From Pseudomonas sp. v388 (GTDB taxonomy: Bacteria; Pseudomonadota; Gammaproteobacteria; Pseudomonadales; Pseudomonadaceae), in the NCBI RefSeq assembly GCF_003935425.1, contig NZ_RHQN01000001.1:62001-126000 (forward strand): a stretch of 64,000 nucleotides of DNA. The letters are read 5' to 3'. Positions 26,551-36,450 of this stretch are shown piece after piece. Both the position numbers and the translations under genes were made by a program. The stretch's first letter is position 1. Each line of letters starts with the position of its first letter. The notes beneath the pieces are model-generated. The model did no database searches and was not told the DNA's origin. It saw only the letters and a program-made list of their open reading frames with translations.

Positions 26551-27525
26551 ATGGATTCTATCGGCGTAGCCCCAGCCCCTGCAGAGGGCCATTCCAAGCT
26601 TCGGATCAAATCGGATCTGGCCGAGCAACTGGCGCCCAAAATCGTCGATATGGCCCGTGCGCGCTCCATGCGCAGTGGTGATCCGCTGCGCGAAGAAGCA
26701 TTTGCCAAGGAGTTGGGGGTTTCCCGCTCGCCGATTCGCCGTTGTTTCGCCTTGCTGGAAGAACTGGGTATTGCCAGGCGCGAGCAAAACCGCGGGTATT
26801 TCCTGACCTGCGACGCCCGGGGCATCGAGATCGGCAAGCTGCCGATGGGTGCTGACCCGTTCGAGGATTTCTATCTGCGTGTCGTCGACGATGTGCTGAG
26901 CGGGGACATTCCCAAGACATTCTTCGAGGCGGAGTTGATTCGCAAGTACGACGTGCCTCGCGGTCAGCTGATGAAGGTGCTCAATCGCCTGGCCAACGAA
27001 GCGATGATCGAGCGCAAGCCGGGGCAGGGCTGGGAAATCAACGCCTTCCTGCATGACTCCAGCGCCCACATCCAGAGCTACCGGTTTCGCATGGCGATTG
27101 AGCCGGCTGCGGTTCTGGAACCCGGTTACAAGGTCGACAAGGCGGCATTCGCCAAGGCCAGGGCGCTGCAGCAGCAGTTGCTTGATGGCGATATCTTCAA
27201 GCTGTCCAGGTCGCAACTGTTCCATATCAACTCCCAGCTGCATGAGCTGATTGTCAGGTGTTCCGGCAATACCTTTTTCCTCGAGGCGATCCGTCGTCAG
27301 AATCAGCTGCGGCGGTTCATGAGCTACAAGGCCAACGTGGACCGCCAGCGCCTGGTGACCCAGTGTCACGAGCATATCCAGCTGCTGGACTTGATCGAAA
27401 GCGGCAAATGCGAAGCGGCTGCCGGCTTCCTGCGCCATCACCTGGATATCGCCGGTCGGCAGAAGACCGACAAAGAGGCTCGCGAAGAGGCCGAGAAGCG
27501 CATGCGTAACAATGCTGACGCTTGA
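26551..27525 (+). CDS. GntR-type regulator with a second winged-helix-like segment
   Basis: 324 residues from the ATG at 26551; the ribosome site is weak and the frame is open upstream. Residues about 17-80 form a GntR winged helix (LREEAFAKELGVSRSPIRRCFALLEELGIARREQNRGYFL). A second helix-turn-helix-like segment follows at about 105-165 (IRKYDVPRGQLMKVLNRLANEAMIERKPGQGWEI), then an all-helical FCD-like effector domain with HINSQLHELIVRCSGN and HEHIQLLDLIESGK. The gene at 34071 has the same layout. Its position right after the CitMHS gene suggests it controls uptake and catabolism of that substrate. Confidence 0.8.
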   Translation: MDSIGVAPAPAEGHSKLRIKSDLAEQLAPKIVDMARARSMRSGDPLREEAFAKELGVSRSPIRRCFALLEELGIARREQNRGYFLTCDARGIEIGKLPMGADPFEDFYLRVVDDVLSGDIPKTFFEAELIRKYDVPRGQLMKVLNRLANEAMIERKPGQGWEINAFLHDSSAHIQSYRFRMAIEPAAVLEPGYKVDKAAFAKARALQQQLLDGDIFKLSRSQLFHINSQLHELIVRCSGNTFFLEAIRRQNQLRRFMSYKANVDRQRLVTQCHEHIQLLDLIESGKCEAAAGFLRHHLDIAGRQKTDKEAREEAEKRMRNNADA

Positions 27526-27626
27526 GTCGCCGTGGCCTGCCGGCTGGCAGGTCGATCCTTTTACACCCTTCCCCCTGACGCACCCGCCACGAGTCGCCAT
27601 GGCGACCGGTCGTTCCTGAAAATAAT

Positions 27627-27641
27627 ATTGTATTGCGTTAC
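27627..27641 (+). promoter_or_regulatory. Shared promoter motif, site B
   Basis: ATTGTATTGCGTTAC, 75-89 bases before the LysR start. It differs from site A by one base. A GCGTACAA at 27647-27654 downstream is a partial inverted copy of its left half. Confidence 0.5.
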
Positions 27642-27715
27642 ATTGGCGTACAAAATGCCTTTGCCCGGCATATGGTTTTGCTCACGGTTAATGTCGCCGG
27701 CCAAGAGGAACCGCC

Positions 27716-28606
27716 ATGCGATACGAGCTGACCAGCCTGGACATTTTCATCACGGTGGCCGAGGAGCGGAATCTGACCCGCGCGGCTCGGCTCAAGCATC
27801 TGGCGGTGTCGGCCGTCAGCAAGCGCATCACCGAACTGGAAGCCCAGGCCGGGTCCGACCTGCTGGTGCGCAACGCTCGCGGGGTGGATCTGACTCCGGC
27901 GGGCCAGTCCATGCTGTTTTACGCGCGCCAGATCAGACAGACCCTGGCCAGCCTGGATAACGAGTTGGGCGACTACGCTGCCGGCGTCAAGGGGCATGTG
28001 CGTATTCACGCCATCACCTCTGCGCTTTCGCAATTCCTGCCGGGCGATATCGCCCGGTTTGTCGCGACCTATCCGCAGATCAAGTTCGATATCGAAGAGC
28101 GGGTAGGGTCGGCGGTGGTTCGGGCCGTCGCCGATGGCCGTGCCGATCTGGGCATCATTGCCGAGCAGACGCCGGCGCAGGGTCTGGAAACCCAGCCTTA
28201 CCGGCGTGATGAGCTGACCCTGCTGGTGCCTCAGGATCATCCCCTGGGTTGTGAAAAACGCATCGGCTTCAGCCAAGTGCTGGAGCATGAATTCATCGGC
28301 CCGCATCTGGAAAGCTCCGTGCACAGGCTGTTGACCCGCGAGGCCGACAAGCTGGGCAAGGTGCTGAAACCGAGAATCCGGATCAGCAGTTTCGAGTGCA
28401 TGTGCCGCATGGTTGCCAGCGGACTGGGTCTGGCGATTCTGCCGCGCACGGTGCTACAGCCGTATCTGCGCAGCCTGAAACTGTCGGCTGTCACCCTCGA
28501 TGAACCCTGGGCGCAACGCTCATTGCAGCTGGTATTTCGTAAATACGAGGCCGCGTCGCCGACCTTGAAAACCCTGATCGACAACCTGAAACACGCCGAT
28601 GCCTGA
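27716..28606 (+). CDS. LysR-family transcriptional regulator
   Basis: 296 residues, standard for the family. The N-terminal winged helix (LDIFITVAEERNLTRAARLKHLAVSAVSKRITELE) and the two-lobed effector domain with ISSFECMCRMVASGLGLAILP are clear. The start has AGAGGAA upstream. It is encoded between the GntR and aconitase genes in the same direction as both and may control aconitase and later genes; the effector is unknown. Confidence 0.9.
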   Translation: MRYELTSLDIFITVAEERNLTRAARLKHLAVSAVSKRITELEAQAGSDLLVRNARGVDLTPAGQSMLFYARQIRQTLASLDNELGDYAAGVKGHVRIHAITSALSQFLPGDIARFVATYPQIKFDIEERVGSAVVRAVADGRADLGIIAEQTPAQGLETQPYRRDELTLLVPQDHPLGCEKRIGFSQVLEHEFIGPHLESSVHRLLTREADKLGKVLKPRIRISSFECMCRMVASGLGLAILPRTVLQPYLRSLKLSAVTLDEPWAQRSLQLVFRKYEAASPTLKTLIDNLKHADA

Positions 28607-28614
28607 GCGTTGGA

Positions 28615-28635
28615 GCGTTCTCGTTTGGAGAACGC
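28615..28635. terminator. Hairpin after the LysR gene (possible terminator or mRNA stabiliser)
   Basis: Perfect 8-bp stem GCGTTCTC / GAGAACGC with a five-base loop, starting nine bases after the LysR stop. No T run follows, so it may be only a weak terminator. Confidence 0.4.
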
Positions 28636-28739
28636 AGGCTTGGCAATACATCAATTTTCATCCTGGGCCACGACCCCTACTATTCGCCCATCAGCGGTGA
28701 GTGAGTCAGCCCTCGATCTACACCGTGGACATTATAAAA

Positions 28740-31436
28740 ATGAGCGATGCCGTCATGACCGAGATTGCAACCGACCTGCTGAACACTCTGGAAGTCGAGG
28801 GTGAGCAGTTCGCCTATGTCGACTTGCACAAGATGTTGACCCCGGCGCAGATAGCGAAACTTCCGTACTCGATCCGTATCCTGCTGGAGAACGTCGCCCG
28901 CTGCACCCCTGAGGCGCTGCCTTCGGTACTGGCCAGGGCGCTGGGTGAAGGCCCCGACTGCGAAGTGCCGTTCCAGCCCAACCGCTTGATGTTCCACGAC
29001 ACCACCTGCCTGCCCGCGCTGGCCGATTTCGCCGGGATGCGTGATGTGGTGGCGGAACTGGGGGGCGATCCCAAATCCATGAACCCGCTGATTCCGGCCG
29101 TGCTGACCATCGACCATTCGGTGATCGTCGAGCATTACGCCGAAGCGGATGCCGTGGAAGAAAACCTGAATATCGACTTTCGCCGCAATAGCGAACGCTA
29201 CCGCTTCATCAAGTGGGCGCAGAAGAGCCTGGACAATTTCGGGGTCATTCCGCCCGGCACCGGCATCATCCACCAGATGAACATGGAAGCGCTGGCGCAA
29301 GTGGTCTGGGAAAGCCCGACCGACGACGGCCGGCGCATGCTCCACCCCGATGACATGGTCGCCACCGACAGCCATACGCCGATGATCAATGCCATCGGCG
29401 TGCTGGGCTGGGGCGTCGGGGGCCTTGAAGGGCAGGCGGCGATGGTCGGCGAGCCGGTGCCGATCAGTTTTCCGAAGGTGGTCGGTATTCGGGTCACCAA
29501 CACCATGCGCCCGGGCGTGACGGCGACCGACCTGTCCCTGCATGTGGCGCAGATCCTGCGCAAGCGCTCGGTGGTCGGCAAGTTCGTGGAGTTCACCGGG
29601 CCGGGTTTATCTACCCTGAGCTGGGCGGCACGCGGCACGGTGTCGAACATGGCGCCGGAGTACGGTGCGACGGTGGTGTTCTTCCCGTTCGACGGCGACA
29701 CCCTGAAATACCTGGAGTTGACCGGGCGTTCGCAACAGCTGCGCCGTAAGGTCGTGGCGTACATGAGCGCTCAACCGCTGTGGCGCCGCGACGAGCACGC
29801 CGAGCCGCAGTTCGATGAGCTGATCGATCTGGACCTGGCGAGTATCGAGCCGAGCGTGGCCGGCCCTCATCAACCGCATCAGCGGCAGAGTCTGGCCAAC
29901 GCCGCGGCGTCATTCCGCGATGGCGTATTGGGCGGTGGCAATCTGATCGCCGGTCCGGTCGAACAGCGCTTCTTCGAGCCCAGCTTCGGCGAACCCATCA
30001 CCCACGGCGCGGTGGTGATGTCAGCCATCACCAGTTGCACCAATACCGCCAATCCGTCACAGATGATCCAGGCCGGCCTGCTGGCCCGCAATGCCCGAGC
30101 CTTGGGCTTGAAACGCAAGCCCTGGGTCAAGACCTCCCTGTCTCCAGGTTCACAGGTGGTCGCAGACTATCTGGCTGAAGCCAATCTGCTGGAGGATTTC
30201 TCGGCATTGGGCTTCGACCTGGCCGGTTTCGGTTGCATGACCTGCATCGGCAACTCCGGCAAGCTCGAAGAACACGTCGAGGTGTTTGCCGATCAGGGCC
30301 TCAAAGGCGTCGTCGTCCTGTCCGGCAACCGCAATTTCGAAGGGCGGGTCAATCCGAAGCTGCAGGCCGGTTACCTGGCGTCTCCGGCGCTCTGCGTGGC
30401 CTACGCCATCGTCGGGACCATCGACACCGATCTCGAATCCCAGCCGCTGGGCGAGGATCAGCAAGGCAACCCGGTTTACCTGCGCGATGTGATGCCCAGC
30501 GATGCGGACATCGCGGCTCAGGTGCTCAGGGTGCTCAAGCCTGAATTCTTCCAGCAACGTCTGGCCACGGTCTGGGACGGCACTCATCAATGGCAGGCGC
30601 TGTCGGCGGTGGGCAGCGTGCAGTTTCCGTGGAGCCCGGAGTCGACCTATCTGCGCCGCCCGCAGTACCTGGCCGACATCAAGGCCGAACCGAAGGATTC
30701 GCTGGCAATCAACGGCGCACGGGCGCTGATGGTGGTCGGCGACAACGTCACCACTGACCATATATCGCCCGCCGGCGCGATTCCGGCCGACAGCCTGGCA
30801 GGGCAATGGCTGTTGGAGCGCGGCGAGGACCCACAGGATCTCAACCAGTACTCCACGCGGCGCAGCAATCACGAAGTCATGGTGCGCGGTGCCTTCACAA
30901 ATCGCTCGGTTAAAAACCTGCTGCTGGGCGACAAGCAGCCGGGACCGGGTGTCTGGGCCTGGAACGCCGATCATAGCGAGTGCCTGCCGTTGTTCCAGGC
31001 CGCACAGAGCTACATTCGCGAGCAGATTCCCATGGTGGTGTTCGCCGGTATCAACTACGGGGCGGGGTCAAGCCGTGACTGGGCGGCCAAGGCTCAGGCG
31101 TTGCTGGGCGTCAAAGCCGTGGTGGCGAGCAGCGTCGAGCGGATCCATCGTAGCAACCTGATTGGCATGGGGGTGCTGCCCTTGCAGTTCGCCCCAGGGC
31201 AGCGGGTCGCAGACCTCAAGCTGGACGGCAGCGAACACTTCGATTTCGCCGGACTGGACGACCTGGTGGTGGGCAACAACCCGGTGTCGATGACGGTCCG
31301 GCGCAGCAACGGCGAACTGGATCAGGTGCCGCTGTTTGCCCGGATCGATTCCCTGCAGGAAATTCGCTACCTCACCAACGGCGGCGTGCTGCCCTTCGTG
31401 ATCCGCAAGGTGGTCAAGCGTACCGCGCCCCGATAA
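28740..31436 (+). CDS. Aconitate hydratase, AcnA/IRP1 family
   Basis: 898 residues from the ATG at 28740; the frame also has a GTG at 28701 and an ATG at 28755 and none has a strong ribosome site, so the start is uncertain by up to 18 residues. Length and order fit AcnA: LPYSIRILLENVARC near the N-terminus, VATDSHTPMINAIGVLGWGVGG, the iron-sulfur cysteines in AITSCTNT and GFGCMTCIGNSG, and the swivel domain with TTDHISPAGAIP and NYGAGSSRDWAAK. It interconverts citrate-type tricarboxylates through a dehydrated intermediate. Being inside a catabolic region rather than beside housekeeping genes, it may handle a citrate analogue; the enzyme itself shows no obvious departure from AcnA. Confidence 0.92.
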   Translation: MSDAVMTEIATDLLNTLEVEGEQFAYVDLHKMLTPAQIAKLPYSIRILLENVARCTPEALPSVLARALGEGPDCEVPFQPNRLMFHDTTCLPALADFAGMRDVVAELGGDPKSMNPLIPAVLTIDHSVIVEHYAEADAVEENLNIDFRRNSERYRFIKWAQKSLDNFGVIPPGTGIIHQMNMEALAQVVWESPTDDGRRMLHPDDMVATDSHTPMINAIGVLGWGVGGLEGQAAMVGEPVPISFPKVVGIRVTNTMRPGVTATDLSLHVAQILRKRSVVGKFVEFTGPGLSTLSWAARGTVSNMAPEYGATVVFFPFDGDTLKYLELTGRSQQLRRKVVAYMSAQPLWRRDEHAEPQFDELIDLDLASIEPSVAGPHQPHQRQSLANAAASFRDGVLGGGNLIAGPVEQRFFEPSFGEPITHGAVVMSAITSCTNTANPSQMIQAGLLARNARALGLKRKPWVKTSLSPGSQVVADYLAEANLLEDFSALGFDLAGFGCMTCIGNSGKLEEHVEVFADQGLKGVVVLSGNRNFEGRVNPKLQAGYLASPALCVAYAIVGTIDTDLESQPLGEDQQGNPVYLRDVMPSDADIAAQVLRVLKPEFFQQRLATVWDGTHQWQALSAVGSVQFPWSPESTYLRRPQYLADIKAEPKDSLAINGARALMVVGDNVTTDHISPAGAIPADSLAGQWLLERGEDPQDLNQYSTRRSNHEVMVRGAFTNRSVKNLLLGDKQPGPGVWAWNADHSECLPLFQAAQSYIREQIPMVVFAGINYGAGSSRDWAAKAQALLGVKAVVASSVERIHRSNLIGMGVLPLQFAPGQRVADLKLDGSEHFDFAGLDDLVVGNNPVSMTVRRSNGELDQVPLFARIDSLQEIRYLTNGGVLPFVIRKVVKRTAPR

Positions 31437-31520
31437 CCACACCTGCCGCGATGCCCGAGCGTCGCGGCAGACTCCGGGCCGTTTCGCCAACGATGCTTTC
31501 CGCTACCGGGAGATACCCTC

Positions 31521-32573
31521 ATGTACGCCTATGTCGGGTCACGAACCACCCGTGAGCGCAACGCTCGCGGCGATGGCATTACCGTTTACCGGGTCGATCA
31601 GGAACATGGCTCGCTGGCGCCGATCCAGGTGGTCAGCGAACTGGTCAATCCGTCCTTTCTGGCGCTCAACAAGGCGGGCGACCGGCTCTATACGGTTCAT
31701 GGGGACCAGAGCGAGGTCAGCGCATTCAGCGTCGATAGAACCACCGGCCTGCTGAGTGTCCTGAATCGGCAAAGCTGTGAAGGCCAAAACCCGGTACACC
31801 TGGCGCTGGACCCCACCGAGCGGTTTCTGGTGGTGTCCAACCATATCAGCGGCACCCTGGCCGTGATGGATGTCGGCAAGGACGGGCGTCTGGGGGCAGT
31901 CAGGCAATTGCTCGCTCTGGAAGGTCCGGTCGGTCCGCATCGGATCGAACAACCGTTCCCCAAGCCGCACTTCAACCCCTTTGATCATTCCGGCCAGTTC
32001 GTGCTGGTGCCCGACAAAGGGCTGGATCGGGTGTTCAGCTTCCGGTTCGACAACGGCCGATTGTTTCCGGCCGATCAGCCCTTTGCCGCCGCTCGTGAAG
32101 GATCGGGGCCGCGGCATCTGGCCTTGCATCCCCATGCACCGTTTGCCTATGTCATCAACGAGCTGGACTCGACGGTGACTACCTACGGCTTCGACGCCCA
32201 GGACGGTTCGCTGACACCGCTTCAGGTGGTGTCTTCATTGCCCGCGACGTTCACCGGCAACAGCCGCGCCTCGGAAATCGAAGTGGACCGCAGCGGTCGG
32301 TTTGTTTACGCGTCCAACCGCGGCTTCGACAGCATCGCCGCGTTTGCCATCGACCCGGCAACGGGCTTGCTGAGCCCGGTCGCATTCATGCCCACCGATG
32401 GGAAAACCCCACGCTATTTCACTTTGACCCCCAATGGTCGATTCATTTTTGCGCTCAACGAAGACAGCGACAGCATCGTATCGCTGGCGCTGGACCCACA
32501 GACAGGAAGGATGAGCAGGACAGGTTTCACCGTTTCCACCGGAAGCCCGGTGTGCATGGTGTTTTCTGCCTGA
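31521..32573 (+). CDS. Lactonase-family seven-bladed beta-propeller protein
   Basis: 350 residues, no signal peptide. Repeated strand-turn units such as LALDPTERFLVVSNHISGTLAV, PHRIEQPFPKPHFNPFDHSGQFVLVPDKGLDRV and SEIEVDRSGRFVYASNRGFDSIAAF mark the YbhE/6-phosphogluconolactonase-muconate cyclase fold. It should open a sugar-acid or hydroxyacid lactone. It lies 84 bases after aconitase and just before an anion permease, so a lactone-forming acid as the substrate of the region is plausible. Confidence 0.85.
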   Translation: MYAYVGSRTTRERNARGDGITVYRVDQEHGSLAPIQVVSELVNPSFLALNKAGDRLYTVHGDQSEVSAFSVDRTTGLLSVLNRQSCEGQNPVHLALDPTERFLVVSNHISGTLAVMDVGKDGRLGAVRQLLALEGPVGPHRIEQPFPKPHFNPFDHSGQFVLVPDKGLDRVFSFRFDNGRLFPADQPFAAAREGSGPRHLALHPHAPFAYVINELDSTVTTYGFDAQDGSLTPLQVVSSLPATFTGNSRASEIEVDRSGRFVYASNRGFDSIAAFAIDPATGLLSPVAFMPTDGKTPRYFTLTPNGRFIFALNEDSDSIVSLALDPQTGRMSRTGFTVSTGSPVCMVFSA

Positions 32574-32634
32574 ATAACGCTGGATTCATAACACATGCGT
32601 GAGCAGGCACTGGCTTGCTTGCAGTGAGGTCGCC

Positions 32635-33957
32635 ATGAAAAACAATAATACGCCTGAAGAAACCGCCATTGTCCGCAAGGTCACGCTCCGGATCATTCCG
32701 TTCGTGTTCCTGCTCTACATCGTGTCCTACCTGGACCGCGCCAATATCGGGTATGCCGCGCTGCAAATGAACAAAGAGCTGGCGCTGACCAGCGAAGCGT
32801 TCGGCTTCATTTCCGGGATCTTCTTTATCGGTTACTTCCTGTTCGAAGTGCCGAGCAACGTAATGCTCAACAAATTCGGCGCGCGTGTCTGGATCGCCCG
32901 GATTCTGGTGACCTGGGGCGCTATCGCTGCGGCGACTGCCTTCGCCCAGACCGCCAACCAGCTGTATGTACTGCGGTTTTTCCTGGGTGTGGCCGAGGCG
33001 GGCTTCTTTCCTGGCATCATCGTCTACCTGACGTTCTGGTTCCGCTCCAAAGAGCTGGCCACCACCGTGGCCCTGTTCACCGCGGCCATTCCGGTGAGTT
33101 ACATCATTGGCGCGCCGATGAGCACCTGGATCATGGACAACATCAGCTGGTTCAACTGGAGCGGCTGGCGCTGGATGCTGTTTCTCGAAGGCATCCCGGC
33201 CGTGTTCCTGGGCGTGGCATGCTACTTCTATCTGACCGACAAACCCGAGCAGGCCAGGTGGCTCAAGCCAGAGGAACGTGACTGGCTGGTGGCCGAACTG
33301 GAGCGCGACCGGCAGAGCCGCAAGAACGTGAAGAGCCTGAGCGTCTACAAAACGATGACCAACCCCAAGGTGTTGTACCTGTCGTTCATCTATTTCGTCT
33401 ATCAATGCGGCAGCCTGGGCGTCGGTTACTGGATGCCGCAGATCATCAAGAGCTTTTCCGAGTCGCTGACCCACACCCAGATCGGTTTGATCGCCATGCT
33501 GCCGTACATCGTCGCAACCGCGGCGATGATTCTCTGGTCACGCAGCTCGGACAAGCGCAACGAGCGCAAGCTGCACTCGGCCATTCCGTTGCTGATTGCC
33601 ACGCTGGGATTGGTCGGGGCTGGGGTGCTGGGCAATCCCTATGTGGCCATGGCCATGATCTGCGTCGCCTTGTCCGGCCTGTACAGCTTCAAGTCTCCCT
33701 TCTGGGCGCTGCCGACTTTGTTCCTTGACCGGACCACAGCGGCGGTGTCCATTGCCGTGATCAACTCCATCGGCAACCTGGGAGGCTTCGTGGGGCCTTC
33801 CTTGATTGGCATGGTCAAGGGCGACAGCCACAGCGCGGCCAATGGGCTGCTGTTTTTAAGCGCGCTGCTGCTGGCCGGCTTTTTGATGACCCTGTTCATG
33901 CGCGTCAACAACAAGACGCCTTCGGACACGCCCGCCGTTACCCAGCAAGCGCACTGA
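32635..33957 (+). CDS. MFS transporter, anion:cation symporter (ACS) family
   Basis: 440 residues from the ATG at 32635, which has GAGG close upstream. Twelve membrane segments. VSYLDRANIGYAALQMNKEL, GIFFIGYFLFEVPSNVMLNKFGARVWIARI and the central loop YLTDKPEQARWLKPEE are the signatures of the ACS family, which carries tartrate, galactarate, phthalate and other organic anions. Co-directional with the lactonase gene 61 bases before. It gives the region a second uptake route besides CitMHS. Confidence 0.9.
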   Translation: MKNNNTPEETAIVRKVTLRIIPFVFLLYIVSYLDRANIGYAALQMNKELALTSEAFGFISGIFFIGYFLFEVPSNVMLNKFGARVWIARILVTWGAIAAATAFAQTANQLYVLRFFLGVAEAGFFPGIIVYLTFWFRSKELATTVALFTAAIPVSYIIGAPMSTWIMDNISWFNWSGWRWMLFLEGIPAVFLGVACYFYLTDKPEQARWLKPEERDWLVAELERDRQSRKNVKSLSVYKTMTNPKVLYLSFIYFVYQCGSLGVGYWMPQIIKSFSESLTHTQIGLIAMLPYIVATAAMILWSRSSDKRNERKLHSAIPLLIATLGLVGAGVLGNPYVAMAMICVALSGLYSFKSPFWALPTLFLDRTTAAVSIAVINSIGNLGGFVGPSLIGMVKGDSHSAANGLLFLSALLLAGFLMTLFMRVNNKTPSDTPAVTQQAH

Positions 33958-34070
33958 GCGGCTGACAACAACCCCATCGCGCCAGGCCTTGCTGTCTGGC
34001 CGTATACTGCGCTGCACTGGCCACGCCAGCGAGGGTTCATCGTCCCGTTCAACACGCCAGTGAGTCGAGA

Positions 34071-34988
34071 ATGGCTGCAAGTGCTTTAGTACAGAGAATC
34101 GTTGCTGAACTCCGTCAGAAAATTCATGCCACGGAACTTGAAGCAGGTGCACACCTGAGCGCCCAGAAAGTGGCCGACGTGTTCAGGGTGTCCCGCTCGC
34201 CCGCCCGCGAGGCCTTGCTCATGCTGGCCAGCGACGGTTATCTGGAGCAGCACGCCAACCGCGGTTTCTTCGTCCTGGATCGCAGCCACGAGGCGCTGCC
34301 AGTCAGTGATGAAGTGCAATCACTTGAGGAGCCACGGGCGTATTACCAGCTTTCCGAGGACTGGCTGAACAACCTGATCCCGCAGGAAGTGACCGAACAC
34401 TTCCTGCGCAACCGCTACCACCTGACCAGGGCTCAGGTAATCGACATGCTCAATCGGGCGGCCAAGGTCGGCTGGGTTGAACCCAAGCCAGGCTACGGGT
34501 GGCGCTTTCTGGAGGTGGCGAAGACCCCGGAGACCCTGGAGCAGATCTATAAGGTCAGATCGCTCATCGAGCCTGCGGCACTGCTCGAACCCACGTACCG
34601 ACGCGACCTGGATATCCTGCGTCGCCTGAAGAAAGAACAACAGGACATGCTCGACGGCGGTATCGATACGTTGCCGGCGGATGTGTTGCTGAGGAACGGT
34701 ATCCGGTTCCATGAACAGTTCATCAAGCTCTCCGGAAACCCGCTGTACCTGATGATTCTCAAGCAGATGAACAATATGCGCCGGCTGCTGGAGTATCGGT
34801 CAATGATCGACCGCCAGCGCTTTTTCAAGCAATGCGCCGAACATATCCAGATGATCGAGCTGGTCGAGCAGGGCAACAACCTGCAAGCCGCCGAGCTCAT
34901 GAAGCAGCATCTGAGCGGGTCATTCGCGCAGAAATCGCCGATCCTGCGCTTGCGGCTTGATGATCGGCACCCCATCGAAAAGGCCTGA
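34071..34988 (+). CDS. GntR-type regulator with a second winged-helix-like segment (paralogue)
   Basis: 305 residues. The first winged helix covers about residues 5-65 (LSAQKVADVFRVSRSPAREALLMLASDGYLEQHANRGFFV); a second one spans about 90-145 (LRNRYHLTRAQVIDMLNRAAKVGWVEPKPGYGWRF), followed by a helical effector domain with HEQFIKLSGNPLYLMILKQMNNMRRLLEYRSMIDRQRFF. The C-terminal part resembles the regulator at 26551 (YKANVDRQRLVTQCHEHIQLL there, YRSMIDRQRFFKQCAEHIQMI here), so the two are paralogues. It follows the ACS permease and faces the kinase and dehydrogenase genes. Confidence 0.8.
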   Translation: MAASALVQRIVAELRQKIHATELEAGAHLSAQKVADVFRVSRSPAREALLMLASDGYLEQHANRGFFVLDRSHEALPVSDEVQSLEEPRAYYQLSEDWLNNLIPQEVTEHFLRNRYHLTRAQVIDMLNRAAKVGWVEPKPGYGWRFLEVAKTPETLEQIYKVRSLIEPAALLEPTYRRDLDILRRLKKEQQDMLDGGIDTLPADVLLRNGIRFHEQFIKLSGNPLYLMILKQMNNMRRLLEYRSMIDRQRFFKQCAEHIQMIELVEQGNNLQAAELMKQHLSGSFAQKSPILRLRLDDRHPIEKA

Positions 34989-35055
34989 GCGGGAAAGTGG
35001 CTGCCTCGCGCCCAGGTCATGCAACCGTCAGTTCATGGATGACAGTCCTTGCGGC

Positions 35056-36324
35056 TTACTGGATCAGGTCCAAGGCCTTTTCAAAGAAATCGACCGTTCC
35101 GAAGTTGCCGGACTTCAACGCCAGGGCGATTGGCGTGTCCCGGAGGCTCACCGTCCACGGCACGCCTGGATCAATGGGCGGACCGATTCGCAGCGCCTCT
35201 ACGTTAAGCGCCTTGACCACCGCGCCCGAGGTTTCGCCACCGGCGACCACCAGTTTTCTGACACCCAGCTCGACCAGTCCGGCAGCGATGCGCGAGAGGG
35301 CCTCTTCGACCATTTCCCCGGCAGCCTCCACGCCCAGCAGATCCTGCGCAGCCTTTACCGTTTCCGGTAGCGCACTGGCGTAAATCAGCACAGGTTCGTG
35401 TTCGATGATGCCGGCCGCCCACGCCAGTGCCGCAGCGACCTGATCCTCACCCCTGGCGAGCGAGAGCGGGTCGATCCGGAAAGCCGGCCTGCCGGCCTGC
35501 CAGTGCGCCACTTGTGCGTTGGTCGCCACCGAACAGCTGCCGGACAGCACCGCGCTCAAACCACCCACCGCCGGCAATACCGACGCTGCTTCGCTACCCA
35601 CCAGCAAGCCTTTGCGACCGAAGTTGTCGGGTAGGCCCAGGGCAACGCCGGACCCGCCGGTGACCAGCAGGTGATCCTGAATGACCACCGATATCGCGCG
35701 CAGATCGTCGTCGGTCACCGCATCGACAATGGCATAGCCGCAGCCGGAATCCTTGACCTGCGCCAGGGTTTTCTTCAGCAGGCCGTTGCCATTGGACACG
35801 GCGCTGTGGGGCACCAGCCCGACCTTTTTGTCGGTCTGCTGCTGGAGCACCTTGACCAGATTGGAGTCGGTCATGGGTGTCAGCGGGTGATGACGCATGC
35901 CTGATTCGCTGAGCAAGACGTCGCCCACGAACAGGTGTCCCTGGTACACCGTGCGTTTGTTCTCGGGAAAGGCAGGGCAGGCGATGGCAAAGTCGATGCC
36001 CAGCGACGCCATCATGGCGTCGGCCACCGGACCGATATTGCCTTGGGGCGTGGAATCGAATGTCGAGCAATATTTGAAGAAGTACTGCCGACAGCCGATC
36101 CCTTTCAGCCATTCCAGGGCCTGCAGCGATTCGCTGACCGCCTCGGCGGCGGGCAAGGTGCGGGTCTTGAGGGCGACCACCACCGCGTCTATGTCATCCG
36201 GAATCGGTTCGTGGGGAATGCCGATGACTTGCAGGGTGCGCATGCCGCCGCGCACCAGGGTACTGGCCAGATCGGTGCCGCCGGTAAAGTCGTCCGCAAT
36301 GCAGCCCAGCAACAAGTGAGTCAC
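35056..36324 (-). CDS. DUF1537 four-carbon acid sugar kinase (OtnK/DtnK-like)
   Basis: 422 residues from a GTG at 36324 with a strong GGGAGG seven bases upstream. The N-terminal GCIADDFTGGTDLASTL is the DUF1537 hallmark; KYCSTFDSTPQGNIGPVADAM, VTGGSGVALGLP and the ATP-site segment VVAGGETSGAVVKAL complete the two-domain kinase. Characterised members phosphorylate 3-oxo-tetronate or D-threonate on the 4-hydroxyl. The usual partners (OtnC aldolase-type decarboxylase or PdxA2) are absent; instead an isopropylmalate-dehydrogenase-like gene precedes it by about 126 bases in the same direction. The acid it acts on is unknown. Confidence 0.9.
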   Translation of the reverse strand: MTHLLLGCIADDFTGGTDLASTLVRGGMRTLQVIGIPHEPIPDDIDAVVVALKTRTLPAAEAVSESLQALEWLKGIGCRQYFFKYCSTFDSTPQGNIGPVADAMMASLGIDFAIACPAFPENKRTVYQGHLFVGDVLLSESGMRHHPLTPMTDSNLVKVLQQQTDKKVGLVPHSAVSNGNGLLKKTLAQVKDSGCGYAIVDAVTDDDLRAISVVIQDHLLVTGGSGVALGLPDNFGRKGLLVGSEAASVLPAVGGLSAVLSGSCSVATNAQVAHWQAGRPAFRIDPLSLARGEDQVAAALAWAAGIIEHEPVLIYASALPETVKAAQDLLGVEAAGEMVEEALSRIAAGLVELGVRKLVVAGGETSGAVVKALNVEALRIGPPIDPGVPWTVSLRDTPIALALKSGNFGTVDFFEKALDLIQ

Positions 36325-36450
36325 TGTGATACCTCCCGCTCCGGTCACCGCGACCGCTTGTCGCGATGCATGAGCGTTGAATTATTGTGGGTAGGGAGAT
36401 GCCTGTATGCAGCCGGCAGGAGCAACACAGACGTGTTGCCCCCGCCTGGA

